NCBI RefSeq assembly: GCF_025464955.1
Contig: NZ_JAODNM010000126.1
Span: forward strand, 62,001-126,000
DNA length: 64,000 nucleotides
Direction: 5' to 3'
Source of the DNA: Amycolatopsis sp.
GTDB lineage: Bacteria > Actinomycetota > Actinomycetes > Mycobacteriales > Pseudonocardiaceae
The notes beneath the pieces were generated by a model. That model searched no databases. It saw only the letters and a list, made by a program, of their open reading frames with translations, and was not told where the DNA came from. Each line of letters starts with the position of its first letter. Positions within the stretch are counted from its first letter, which is position 1. The position numbers and the translations under genes were made by a program. Shown here piece by piece: positions 16,450-23,950 of this stretch.

Positions 16450-16701
16450 ATGACACACGTCGAGCGAGTGGGCCAAAGATCGCAGCCCGTACCCCCGGTT
16501 GCCTTGATCGTGGCGCGCTTGATGGTCCCGTTGGGCCTCGTACTCACCTACTGGGCGTTCCGCTTGCCGATGTTCATGTCACCCCACACGCACGCGCATG
16601 TACGGCTCGAACTGTTCGTCGCACTCGCCTGCACCCTCATCGGCGCGTGTGTGGCAGGCACATCGCTCGTCAAGCAATACCGGCGGCTCGTCGAAGACTG
16701 A
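16450..16701 (+). CDS. Small two-helix membrane protein
   Basis: 83 residues from ATG 16450 behind GAGAGGAC. Two hydrophobic segments (VALIVARLMVPLGLVLTYWAF and LFVALACTLIGACVAGTSLV) are joined by a histidine-rich loop (MSPHTHAHV). No family recognised. Tail-to-tail with the VC0807-type gene, with no spacing. Confidence 0.5.
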   Translation: MTHVERVGQRSQPVPPVALIVARLMVPLGLVLTYWAFRLPMFMSPHTHAHVRLELFVALACTLIGACVAGTSLVKQYRRLVED

Positions 16702-17388
16702 TCAGCACCCGAGACTCGCGTTGTCGGACTCCGTCTGCAAACTCTCGACCAGTCGTAGCACGATCCGCCGGGGCGGCTGGATGAGCACAGCGCTCACGAC
16801 GACTATCGCCGCGATCGTCACAAAACTGATGATGTTGGAGACGTCGATGGCGTGGGGGATCTCGGCATCCGTGACGGAGACGAGGAACCACCACCTGACG
16901 ATGGCGCCGACCACCATGATCAGCCCGAGCGAAGCCGTCAGCAGCCGCTGCCACAGGCGATACCTGGGGTCGTTCCGCCACGCGAGCTCGAACGCCTTTT
17001 CGCGTGTCGGATCTCCGAAGCCGGCCATCGAGGACGTGCTCGCATGGGTGAGCGGCATCCGAGAGAACAGGGTACTCAGGCAAAACACACCGGCGATGAG
17101 GAAATACGCCGGTTCACGAAGAGCCGCGATGCGAGCATTCTGCGTCGTCAGCGTAAGGACGATCGTCACGGCGAGTTCGCAGAGCACCAGCAGCCCGATC
17201 ATGTCCACCCGCGCGCGGCGGACGGTCACCACCACGGTGATGATGCCGACGGCGAGCCCCGGCGCGAGGAGCGCCCAGAAGACCCCGACCCCGAAGGCGC
17301 GCAAGAGGTAGTAGAGCCCCAAGGAAAGTGCGACCTCCAGCAGAGCCGGCAGCAAACCACCGGCCTGCGGCCGTTTCTGGTCAGACAT
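16702..17388 (-). CDS. VC0807-family (septation-protein-A-like) membrane protein
   Basis: 228 residues from ATG 17388. Six or so membrane helices: LLPALLEVALSLGLYYLLRAFGVGVFWALLAPG, the VRRARVDMIG turn, a central hydrophobic pair, then REKAFELAWRNDPRYRLWQRLLT and two more helices. This is the VC0807 pattern, distantly related to intracellular septation protein A. Its ATG overlaps the PadR stop by 8 nt (ATGTCTGA), so the two are translationally coupled and PadR is its likely regulator. A broken relative lies at 45501-45968. Confidence 0.75.
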   Translation of the reverse strand: MSDQKRPQAGGLLPALLEVALSLGLYYLLRAFGVGVFWALLAPGLAVGIITVVVTVRRARVDMIGLLVLCELAVTIVLTLTTQNARIAALREPAYFLIAGVFCLSTLFSRMPLTHASTSSMAGFGDPTREKAFELAWRNDPRYRLWQRLLTASLGLIMVVGAIVRWWFLVSVTDAEIPHAIDVSNIISFVTIAAIVVVSAVLIQPPRRIVLRLVESLQTESDNASLGC

Positions 17389-17959
17389 GGGCCTTCCAAG
17401 TGAGGGTTCCGGCGACGATGTCTTCCGATACCCCGCGCACCCAGTCCAGTTCCGCCGCGGTGACCGCCTGGATGTACTCATGCTCGAGGAGGTGCAGCCG
17501 GGGAACCCCGTACTCCTCCGAGGCGGTGATCACCGCACGCGCCGCGGCGAGCCGTTGGCGCAGCCCCTCGGCCCGTTTGTCCAACTGCAGTCGCACCTCC
17601 TGCGAGTCGAGCAGATGCAGGAACGACACGACCGCAGGGAACAGTGGAAACTCCGGAGCCGCATTCGCGACGCTGTCTCGCAAGCCGGCCAGCAACGCGT
17701 CGCGGCCTTGCTCAGCCAGCTCGTAGACCGTTCTCTCGGGGTGGCGCGTGTCGCGCTCGACGGCGAGGACCTGGATCAGCCCGTCCCGGACCAGCCGCTC
17801 GAGCGCCGAATGGAGTCCCGACCGGTTGCGCACGTTGACCACCATGTCCACGCCGCGTTCCTTGATCAATTGCTGCATCCGATAGGCGTGCATCGGTTCC
17901 TCGGCCAGCAGCGCCAACACTGCGATCGAGACAGGGGAAAGGTGCCCTCGAAGTGTCAT
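17381..17959 (-). CDS. PadR-family transcriptional regulator
   Basis: 192 residues. Winged-helix N-terminus (SPVSIAVLALLAEEPMHAYRMQQLI, RSGLHSALERLVRDGLI) and the long helical PadR C-terminal (Vir_act_alpha_C) dimerisation part. The ATG at 17959 lies inside a long dyad and has no Shine-Dalgarno sequence, so the mRNA may be leaderless and the repressor would sit over its own start codon. It precedes and overlaps the VC0807-type gene. Confidence 0.87.
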   Translation of the reverse strand: MTLRGHLSPVSIAVLALLAEEPMHAYRMQQLIKERGVDMVVNVRNRSGLHSALERLVRDGLIQVLAVERDTRHPERTVYELAEQGRDALLAGLRDSVANAAPEFPLFPAVVSFLHLLDSQEVRLQLDKRAEGLRQRLAAARAVITASEEYGVPRLHLLEHEYIQAVTAAELDWVRGVSEDIVAGTLTWKAHV

Positions 17960-17992
17960 AGTACGTACCGTACTAGCACGTTACGTACTATG
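17957..17992. promoter_or_regulatory. PadR operator overlapping its own start codon
   Basis: CATAGTACGTA (17957-17967) and TACGTACTATG (17982-17992) are perfect 11-bp inverted repeats. Inside them TAGTACG/CGTACTA (17959-17975) forms a second dyad. The first three bases are the complement of the PadR ATG. Confidence 0.75.
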
Positions 17993-18012
17993 CAACCGAC
18001 GGCTCCGGTCCT

Positions 18013-18870
18013 TTAAACTGTCGCGACCAGTAGCTCCTCCCCGCTGGCCGGACGAAGGCCGTCGGTCCGGTCCGCGAAGTAGCGCTCGGCGAGATCGGCC
18101 GCCGACACGTGCCGGATGTCTCGAAAACCTGTCTCCCTGGCCAGGTCCACCATCTGGTCCGGGGTGAAGTAGCTGAGGAACGGCGTCCCGGACGCTTGCG
18201 CACCTCGCGCCGCGCCCTCCATGGCGGGGCGCAGCTCCGGGTCGACGAGTTCCGGCGGCAGGATGAACGTCATGGCCAGCGTCGAACCCGGGGCGAGTGC
18301 CATGATCTGGCGCAACGTTTCCATGATCGCGTCCCTGGTCAGGTACATGCTGACGCCCGCGGAAGCCACGACCGCCGGGCGTCCCGCATCGAAACCCGCG
18401 CTCACCAGCCGTTTCCACCAGGACCCATCGGTCTCGAAGTCGACCGGTACGAGCCGCAGCCACTCCGGGATGCCGAGGCCGAGTTCGATCAGCCGCTCAC
18501 GCTTCCAGGCCTGAGGACCAGGCTGGTCGACCTCGAACACCCGCAGGCCGGCCGCGATTTCCGGCCTGCGCTGGGCAAAGGTGTCCAGACCGGCGCCGAG
18601 GATGACGTACTGGCCGACGCCACCGGAGGCCTCCTCGACAACCAGGTCTTCGATGACGCGAGCCCGCGCCACCATGGATGCACGGAACAGCCTCGTGCCT
18701 TGCTGGTCCATGTCCGGACGGCTGCGCCAGCCGTCATCCGGGGCCACCAGGCGCAGCCCGATCTCGTCGTCGAGTACGTGCGGCGGCGGATCGACCTGGA
18801 CGTGCATGGCCCGCCACAAAGCAGTTCGCACAGCCGTGCTGTCGGGCTCGGCGGCTCCGTTTTCGTCCAT
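18013..18870 (-). CDS. Class I SAM-dependent methyltransferase (LCM/TIGR00027 type)
   Basis: 285 residues behind AGGAG. The sequence shows ARVIEDLV, then the SAM-binding loop VILGAGLDTFAQRRPE, the acidic VFEVDQPGPQAWKRERL, and VVASAGVSMYLTRDAIMETL, all diagnostic of the leucine-carboxyl-methyltransferase-like O-methyltransferases abundant in mycobacteria and relatives. The acceptor is unknown. It is the last gene of an RHH-VOC-methyltransferase operon, with 16 bp to the VOC gene. Confidence 0.87.
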   Translation of the reverse strand: MDENGAAEPDSTAVRTALWRAMHVQVDPPPHVLDDEIGLRLVAPDDGWRSRPDMDQQGTRLFRASMVARARVIEDLVVEEASGGVGQYVILGAGLDTFAQRRPEIAAGLRVFEVDQPGPQAWKRERLIELGLGIPEWLRLVPVDFETDGSWWKRLVSAGFDAGRPAVVASAGVSMYLTRDAIMETLRQIMALAPGSTLAMTFILPPELVDPELRPAMEGAARGAQASGTPFLSYFTPDQMVDLARETGFRDIRHVSAADLAERYFADRTDGLRPASGEELLVATV

Positions 18871-18886
18871 GACAGTCGGCTCCTGT

Positions 18887-19231
18887 TCAGTTCTTGAGCG
18901 GGGCCTGGAGGTTCCAGATGCGCCCGTCGGGGTCGCGAACAGTCATTTCCCTGGTCCCGTAGTGCGTTTCCTCGAACGGCGTGACGACCTCGACGATCGG
19001 ATCGGCACTGAACGCGTCCGCGTCGGGCACCTTCAGCACGAGCCGCGCCTGAGGTTCCTCGTTTTCGGGAATCTCGGCGATGAAGAGCGGTGGACTGTCA
19101 CCGTTGCTGAGCCGCCCGGAGTTGTGGTCGGTCTCGAACTCGAGCTTGTAGCCCAGAGCCAGGAAGAACTTGGCCGACTTGCCCCAGTTGTGGGTTCCCA
19201 GGAAAACCGCCTCGATGCCTTCGGTTGCCAT
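18887..19231 (-). CDS. VOC-family protein
   Basis: 114 residues: one vicinal-oxygen-chelate module (IEAVFLGTHNWGKSAKFFLALGYKLEFE, ARLVLKVPDADAF, MTVRDPDGRIWNLQAP). The C-terminal D-P-D-G pattern is the usual glyoxalase/bleomycin-resistance fold ending. A dimer would be needed to build a complete pocket. The metal ligands are only partly evident, so enzymatic, binding and antibiotic-sequestering roles are all possible. It sits directly after the RHH gene and before the methyltransferase. Confidence 0.83.
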   Translation of the reverse strand: MATEGIEAVFLGTHNWGKSAKFFLALGYKLEFETDHNSGRLSNGDSPPLFIAEIPENEEPQARLVLKVPDADAFSADPIVEVVTPFEETHYGTREMTVRDPDGRIWNLQAPLKN

Positions 19232-19232
19232 G

Positions 19233-19406
19233 TCAGGTCTCCTTTTCGGACTGCCGTTGCCGGTGGATGTCGTCGAGGTAGGCGCGCAGCGCTTCGGCGA
19301 CCAATGCGGAGAGCGACATCTCCGACTCGACGGCGTGATGCTTGACCTGTCTGATCAGCCCCACCGGCAAGTACACGTTGAACTGCTTGACGTCCTCGTC
19401 GCCCAT
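19233..19406 (-). CDS. Small ribbon-helix-helix (CopG/Arc-type) regulator
   Basis: 57 residues from ATG 19406. The strand [20 protein letters not shown] and the helices [17 protein letters not shown] form a canonical RHH fold. Antitoxins share this fold, but no toxin gene follows; instead the VOC gene starts within 2 bp of the stop. It probably autoregulates the RHH-VOC-methyltransferase operon through the TAGC repeats upstream. Confidence 0.78.
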   Translation of the reverse strand: MGDEDVKQFNVYLPVGLIRQVKHHAVESEMSLSALVAEALRAYLDDIHRQRQSEKET

Positions 19407-19416
19407 AACCTGAAAA

Positions 19417-19435
19417 TAGCATGCTAGCAAGCTAG
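19417..19435. promoter_or_regulatory. RHH operator with overlapping TAGC dyads
   Basis: TAGCATGCTAGCAAGCTAG begins with the perfect palindrome TAGCATGCTA and continues with CTAGC-AA-GCTAG. Multiple overlapping half-sites just upstream of the start are typical of ribbon-helix-helix operators. Confidence 0.65.
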
Positions 19436-19618
19436 ACTGCAACCACTTCGACGATCACCGAGCGACGGTCGCCCCGCCGAGCTCGACCGGCTCGCGAGGT
19501 TGTGCGCGGCGACCGGCGATCGACTCAGCGCGGCCGCTGGAGCGAGGAGTCTCCGGCATCGAGCGACTGCTGACCGGCACCCAGTTCGGCAAGGTCGGCT
19601 TCACCTGCCGAACGGGAA

Positions 19619-19649
19619 CGGACAGGAACGGACAGGAAAGCGGACAGAA
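19619..19649 (+). repeat. Three direct copies of CGGACAG(G)AA upstream of the GH27 gene
   Basis: CGGACAGGAA at 19619-19628 and 19629-19638, then CGGACAGAA at 19641-19649, lie 50-80 bp before the galactosidase start. The approximately one-helical-turn spacing suggests an activator or promoter element on one face of the DNA. Confidence 0.5.
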
Positions 19650-19699
19650 TCCCCGATTGGACTGGACCACTGTTGAACCGGCGCTGACCAGCGTGTTAC

Positions 19700-21964
19700 A
19701 TGAAGCGTCCCCCACCCCGACGAAGTTGGTGGCACGTGAACGGCATCGCCGCACAGTCCTCGAATCCACGACGTCTCATCGCCGCGCTGGCGGCGCTGGT
19801 GGCCGCGGCCGCGCTGGTGGTGACCATGCCGACAGCGACGCCGGCACGGGCCGCCGACAACGGCGCGGCCCTCGCTCCGCAGATGGGCTGGAGCAGTTGG
19901 AGCTTCGTCCGTAAAGGCCCGACCGAAGCCACCATCGAGGCTCAGGCGAAGGCTATGCACGACAGCGGGCTGGTCGCCCACGGCTACGGCTATCTCAATA
20001 TCGACGACTTCTTCTACCTCAACCCGGCCACCACCGTCGACGCCTACGGACGTTGGGTCATCGACACCTCGAAGTTCCCCCACGGGATGAGCGCGGTCGG
20101 CGACTATGTGCACGGCCAGGGCGAGAAGTTCGGCATGTACCTGACGCCGGGCATCTCCGTGGCGGCCTACCAACAGAACACGCCGATCGAGGGCACCGCC
20201 TTCCACGCGCGCGACATCGTGTCCAGCACCACCGGCTACGAGGCGAACTACAACTTCGGCAACGGCGCGATGTACTTCATCGACTACACCAAAAACCCCG
20301 CTGCCGCACAGGCTTTCCTCAACTCGTGGGCCAACCAGCTCGCGAGTTGGGGCGTCGACTACATCAAGCTCGACGGCGTCGGGGACGGCGACATCGGCGA
20401 CGTGCAGCACTGGTCGCAAGCCCTGCGGCAGACTGGCCGGACGATCCACTTCGAGCTGTCGAACTCGCTCGACCTCGCCAACGGCGCCCTCTGGCGGCAA
20501 TACTCGAACGGCTGGCGCGTCGACGGCGACATCGAGTGCTACTGCTCGTCGACGTCGTTTCCCCTTACGAACTGGAACAACATCGCCGCGCGCTTCACCG
20601 ACGCACCGGCGTGGGCCAAGTATGCGGGTGCGGGCGGTTGGAACGACCTGGACTCGGTCGAACTCGGGAACGGCAGCAACGACGGGCTGACCCAGGACGA
20701 ACGCCAGACGCAGATGACGCTGTGGGCGGCGTCTGCCGCACCGTTGGTGCTCGGCAGCGACCTGACCCATCTCGACGCCTATGACGTCGGGCTGCTGACG
20801 AACGACGAGGTCATCGCCACCGACCAGCGCGGACACGCGGCGCGTCCGGTGGACCGGACCACCCAGCAGCAGGTATGGGCCACGCCCAACGGCGACGGCA
20901 GCTACACCGTGGCGCTGTTCAACCTGTCGAACAGCGCGTCGACGGTCAAGGCGAACTGGGTGGACGTCGGTTTCGGCGGCACGGCGACCGCGCGCGACCT
21001 GTGGAGCCACACCGACCTCGGCTCGTTCCCGAACAGCTTCTCGGCGACGCTGGCGCCGCACGCGTCGCGCCTGCTGCGGGTCACCCCGGCTGCCGGTTCC
21101 CACTACACAGGGCTGCACTACGCGATCGTCAACTCGGCCACGGGCAAGTATCTCGACGTGACCGGCGGCTCGACGGCGGACGGCGCCGGGATCGCACAGT
21201 CCTCGGCCGGTACGTCGGCGAGCCAGCGCTGGCAATTGACGTCGACCGGCGATGGGTATTACAAGATCGTCAACGTCGGCAGCGGGAAGGTGCTCGACGT
21301 CCCCGGCGCGACCACAACGTCCGGCACGCAACTGGTCCAGTCCGCCGACAACAGCCGCGCGGACGCGCAGTGGCGGGTGAACACGGCCGGCTCCGGCGCG
21401 TACACCTTCGCCGCTCGCTCGGACGGGCAGAACGCCGACGTCGCCGGCGCGTCCACCGCCGACGGCGCACCCGTGGTCCAGTCCTCGGCAGGGAGCGCGA
21501 CGAGCCAGCAATGGCGGCTCGTGCCCGACCCCGACCCGAACACGACCTACCGCCTGGTCAACGCCAGTAGCGGAGGGCGCCTGGACGTCGACAACGACTC
21601 GACGGCCAACGGCGCGAAAATCGTGCAGTGGCAGGACAACGGCCGCACCGACCAGCAGTGGCACGTGCGGTCGGCCGGCAATGGCTACGACACCGTGACC
21701 AACGTCAACAGCGGCAAGCTGCTGAACATCCCCGGCCCGACTACGACCAACGGGACCCAGCTGATCCAGTTCTCCGATGACGGCGGGGCGAACTCCCGCT
21801 GGCAACTCGTCGACGCGGGACCCAACCAGATCCAGCTGAAGAGCCAGTACGACGGTCAAGTAGTCGACGAGACCAACAACTCTCTGGCCAACGGCGCCGC
21901 GATCATCCAATGGCCGGCGAACAACGGCGACAACCAGCGCTGGATCCTCACCCCCACCGCCTGA
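19700..21964 (+). CDS. Secreted GH27 alpha-galactosidase with ricin-type lectin repeats
   Basis: 754 residues. A long signal sequence (twin-arginine-poor, hydrophobic LIAALAALVAAAALVV, cleavage after ARA near 51) is followed by the GH27 barrel: MGWSSWSF, LNIDDFF, nucleophile Asp225 in YIKLDGVG, and the probable acid/base Asp277 in WRVDGDIE. A beta-sandwich domain (about 340-445) follows, then two ricin B/CBM13-like trefoils (about 463-595 and 601-750) with repeated Q-x-W motifs (SQRWQL, DQQWHV, NQRWIL). The expected activity is release of alpha-galactose, or beta-L-arabinopyranose as in some relatives, from plant glycans outside the cell. Monocistronic, ends in a strong terminator. Confidence 0.92.
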   Translation: MKRPPPRRSWWHVNGIAAQSSNPRRLIAALAALVAAAALVVTMPTATPARAADNGAALAPQMGWSSWSFVRKGPTEATIEAQAKAMHDSGLVAHGYGYLNIDDFFYLNPATTVDAYGRWVIDTSKFPHGMSAVGDYVHGQGEKFGMYLTPGISVAAYQQNTPIEGTAFHARDIVSSTTGYEANYNFGNGAMYFIDYTKNPAAAQAFLNSWANQLASWGVDYIKLDGVGDGDIGDVQHWSQALRQTGRTIHFELSNSLDLANGALWRQYSNGWRVDGDIECYCSSTSFPLTNWNNIAARFTDAPAWAKYAGAGGWNDLDSVELGNGSNDGLTQDERQTQMTLWAASAAPLVLGSDLTHLDAYDVGLLTNDEVIATDQRGHAARPVDRTTQQQVWATPNGDGSYTVALFNLSNSASTVKANWVDVGFGGTATARDLWSHTDLGSFPNSFSATLAPHASRLLRVTPAAGSHYTGLHYAIVNSATGKYLDVTGGSTADGAGIAQSSAGTSASQRWQLTSTGDGYYKIVNVGSGKVLDVPGATTTSGTQLVQSADNSRADAQWRVNTAGSGAYTFAARSDGQNADVAGASTADGAPVVQSSAGSATSQQWRLVPDPDPNTTYRLVNASSGGRLDVDNDSTANGAKIVQWQDNGRTDQQWHVRSAGNGYDTVTNVNSGKLLNIPGPTTTNGTQLIQFSDDGGANSRWQLVDAGPNQIQLKSQYDGQVVDETNNSLANGAAIIQWPANNGDNQRWILTPTA

Positions 21965-21969
21965 CCCGT

Positions 21970-22019
21970 CAGCAACTCGCCGCCGACTTGCACGCTCGCA
22001 ACTCGGCGGCGAGTCGCTG
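21970..22019 (+). terminator. Terminator of the GH27 gene
   Basis: CAGCAACTCGCCGCCGA and TCGGCGGCGAGTCGCTG pair over 17 positions with one mismatch, 5 bp after the stop codon; the loop is 16 nt. No U-tract. Confidence 0.8.
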
Positions 22020-22093
22020 TGTCGGGGGGCGGTGATCACGTCAGCGTGCCGCAGCGGAACCGTCACAGGATCGGCTGGGAGACTGGGAAGGAA

Positions 22094-22686
22094 ATGAGTC
22101 CAGCGATCGATGTTTCCGGGATCGAAGACCCGCGGACCGGATCGCCGGTCACGTCGTGCGGACGCCGACGGTGCCGAGCCCGGGACTGTCCGAGCTCCTC
22201 GGCGTGCCCGTGACCGCCAAGCTGGAACTGCTGCAGCGCGGCTCGTCGTTCACGGCTCGGTCTGATCTCCGGCGTCGCCGCGGCGCTGCGCTCCCGGCGG
22301 CGGACGTGCGCGTGTGGGGCGTGGAAACCGAAGGCGCACAGGCTATGCCCGAAGCGCTGTCGGCCGGTGGCCCGGTGCCGGTCGAGCTGACGTCGATCGT
22401 TTCCACGCTCAGTGCCCCAGCGTTTCACAGCTGACCTACGACCACGTATCCACGCTAGTCACCGAAGTGCTCGTGGTGTCCGACGCGGAAGCCGTCCAGG
22501 GCACGCTCGACCTAGCCGACTACGCGAAGGTGTGGGCCGAACCCGCCTGGCGGCTGCCACCTGCCCGCCGCCAGGCGGGTGCTCGACCGAGTCGGATACC
22601 AAGCGAGTCTAGGTCTGGTGCTGTGCGGCGGGAACGCGACGACCGGCGACATGACGGCCTGGGCGAAGCGGTTCGGCCTCGGTTAG
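22094..22686 (+). pseudogene. Decayed PLP-dependent threonine/serine dehydratase
   Basis: Fragments of one fold-type II dehydratase appear in order but in different frames: MSPAIDVSGIED, then ADRIAGHVVRTPTVPSPGLS and LGVPVTAKLELLQRGSSFTAR, then LISGVAAALRSR, DVRVWGVETEGAQAMPEALS, QLTYDHVSTLVTEVLVVSD, and the end VLDRVGYQASLGLVLCGGN to a stop at 22684. Several frameshifts are needed and roughly 130 residues between GSSF and LISGV are missing. The PLP lysine expected in GSFKARG is replaced (GSSFTAR). GGAAGGAA still precedes the old start. The gene cannot be functional. It ends overlapping the convergent SAHH-like gene. Confidence 0.85.
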
Positions 22687-23837
22687 TACCGCTGGTCCAG
22701 GTAGCCGGTGGCGACCCGGTCGTCGATGCGGCGCGGCACCGGCACGACACAGCTGCTCGCATCGACGGTCCCGCACGCGACGGCTTCGAGGCACCTCGCC
22801 TGCAACGCGAACCCCAAGTCCATCGACTCGATCGAGTTGCCGATCGGCCTGGGCCCGGCGAGGTTGAACATGTGTCCCCGCGAGAACACATGGACGCGCC
22901 TGCCGTCGGCGAGTTCCACGGTCAGCAAGTCGTCGGTGTATTCGTGCCTGGCCACGACGTCCGGGTGGCCGAGGATGCCCTCGACGTCGATCTCGACCGG
23001 GAAGTGCCCGGCGTTCGCCAGAATCACGCCGTCCCTCAGCAGCGGTAGGTCCGCCGCCGTAACGACGTTCCGGCCGCCGGTCACCGTGATGACGACGTCG
23101 GCGTTCGCAAGCGCCGTTTCCCGCGCGGGTGCGGCGAAGCCGTCCAGGTGCGCGCGGAGCCGTTGCACCGGGTCGACGTCCACGACGGACACCCGGGCGT
23201 ACGCCCCGCGGAAGTTCGCCGCGACACCGCGGCCGCAAGCGCCGTAACCGAAGACGGTGACGCGCTCGCCGTTGGTGGACCGGTTCGTCAAGCGCAGGAA
23301 CGACTCGAGCGTGCTCTGGCCGACAGCATGTTCGTTTTCGGCGAACTGCTTGATGGGACTGTCGTTGATGACGAGTACCGGCACGCCGAGCGCGTCACGC
23401 AACGGCTCGAGCCGCATGCGACCGGACGTCGTCTCCTCCGTGCCACCCAGTAGGCCGGGATAAGGCTTTTCGAGGTACTTCGCGAACAGATCGCCGCCGT
23501 TGTCGAGGATGAGATCCGGCTCCGCGGCCAGCACCTCGTCGAGGTACCGGCCGTGGACGTCCGCGTCCTTGGTCACTGATCCGACCACCGTGATCCCCTC
23601 CGCCCGCAGGACGTCGACAGCTTCGGCCTGGGTGGTATTGAGGTTCCCGGTGGCGACGACTTTTGCGCCGCCATCTCGGAGCGTGAGAAGCAGCGCGACG
23701 GTTTTGGCCTCGATGTGGATGCCCGTCCCGATCGTCAGCCCCTCGAAAGGACGCGTCCCGGCGTACTCCGCCGAGATGCTCCGCAGCAGGCGACAGTGCT
23801 CCCGCGCCCAGTCGATCCGTGTAGCCAACACTGACAC
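22683..23837 (-). CDS. S-adenosylhomocysteine hydrolase-like NAD-dependent protein
   Basis: 384 residues, shorter than true AdoHcy hydrolases. It starts at GTG 23837 after AAGGAT. It keeps the family layout: HIEAKTVALLLTL, NLNTTQ, LDNGGDL, GGTEETTSG, VINDSPIK, NAD loop FGYGACGRGVA (197-204) and NAGHFPVEID. Key positions differ: LDDGG has become LDNGG (Asp112-Asn113), the K-x-x-x-D pair has become Lys163...Glu167, and the C-terminus ends LDQRY instead of HYRY. It may therefore act on another nucleoside thioether or adenosyl compound. It is divergent from a LacI repressor with a three-copy operator between them, unlike housekeeping ahcY. Confidence 0.82.
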   Translation of the reverse strand: MSVLATRIDWAREHCRLLRSISAEYAGTRPFEGLTIGTGIHIEAKTVALLLTLRDGGAKVVATGNLNTTQAEAVDVLRAEGITVVGSVTKDADVHGRYLDEVLAAEPDLILDNGGDLFAKYLEKPYPGLLGGTEETTSGRMRLEPLRDALGVPVLVINDSPIKQFAENEHAVGQSTLESFLRLTNRSTNGERVTVFGYGACGRGVAANFRGAYARVSVVDVDPVQRLRAHLDGFAAPARETALANADVVITVTGGRNVVTAADLPLLRDGVILANAGHFPVEIDVEGILGHPDVVARHEYTDDLLTVELADGRRVHVFSRGHMFNLAGPRPIGNSIESMDLGFALQARCLEAVACGTVDASSCVVPVPRRIDDRVATGYLDQRY

Positions 23838-23858
23838 GAGAAGATCCTTCCCAACGAA

Positions 23859-23900
23859 GTCGTACGTACCGCGTCATACGTACCAAGTCATACGTATGAC
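23859..23900. promoter_or_regulatory. Triple LacI operator array, 14-bp period
   Basis: GTCGTACGTACC (23859), GTCATACGTACC (23873) and the perfect palindrome GTCATACGTATGAC (23887-23900) follow one another at exactly 14-bp steps between the SAHH-like gene and the divergent LacI gene. All have the central CG typical of LacI-family sites. Confidence 0.8.
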
Positions 23901-23950
23901 GTCACGTTAACCGCGGTACGGTGTGGCAGTCAATAGACGGAAGGAAGGCG

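Noticed and set aside
19233-19406. Type II antitoxin of a toxin-antitoxin pair
   Set aside because: The RHH fold fits, but the next genes are a VOC protein and a methyltransferase; no toxin-like frame exists on either side.
19601-22066. An 821-codon open frame on the minus strand
   Set aside because: It is antisense to the GH27 gene; the translation is V/R/G/D-rich shadow sequence without motifs, created by high GC at third positions.
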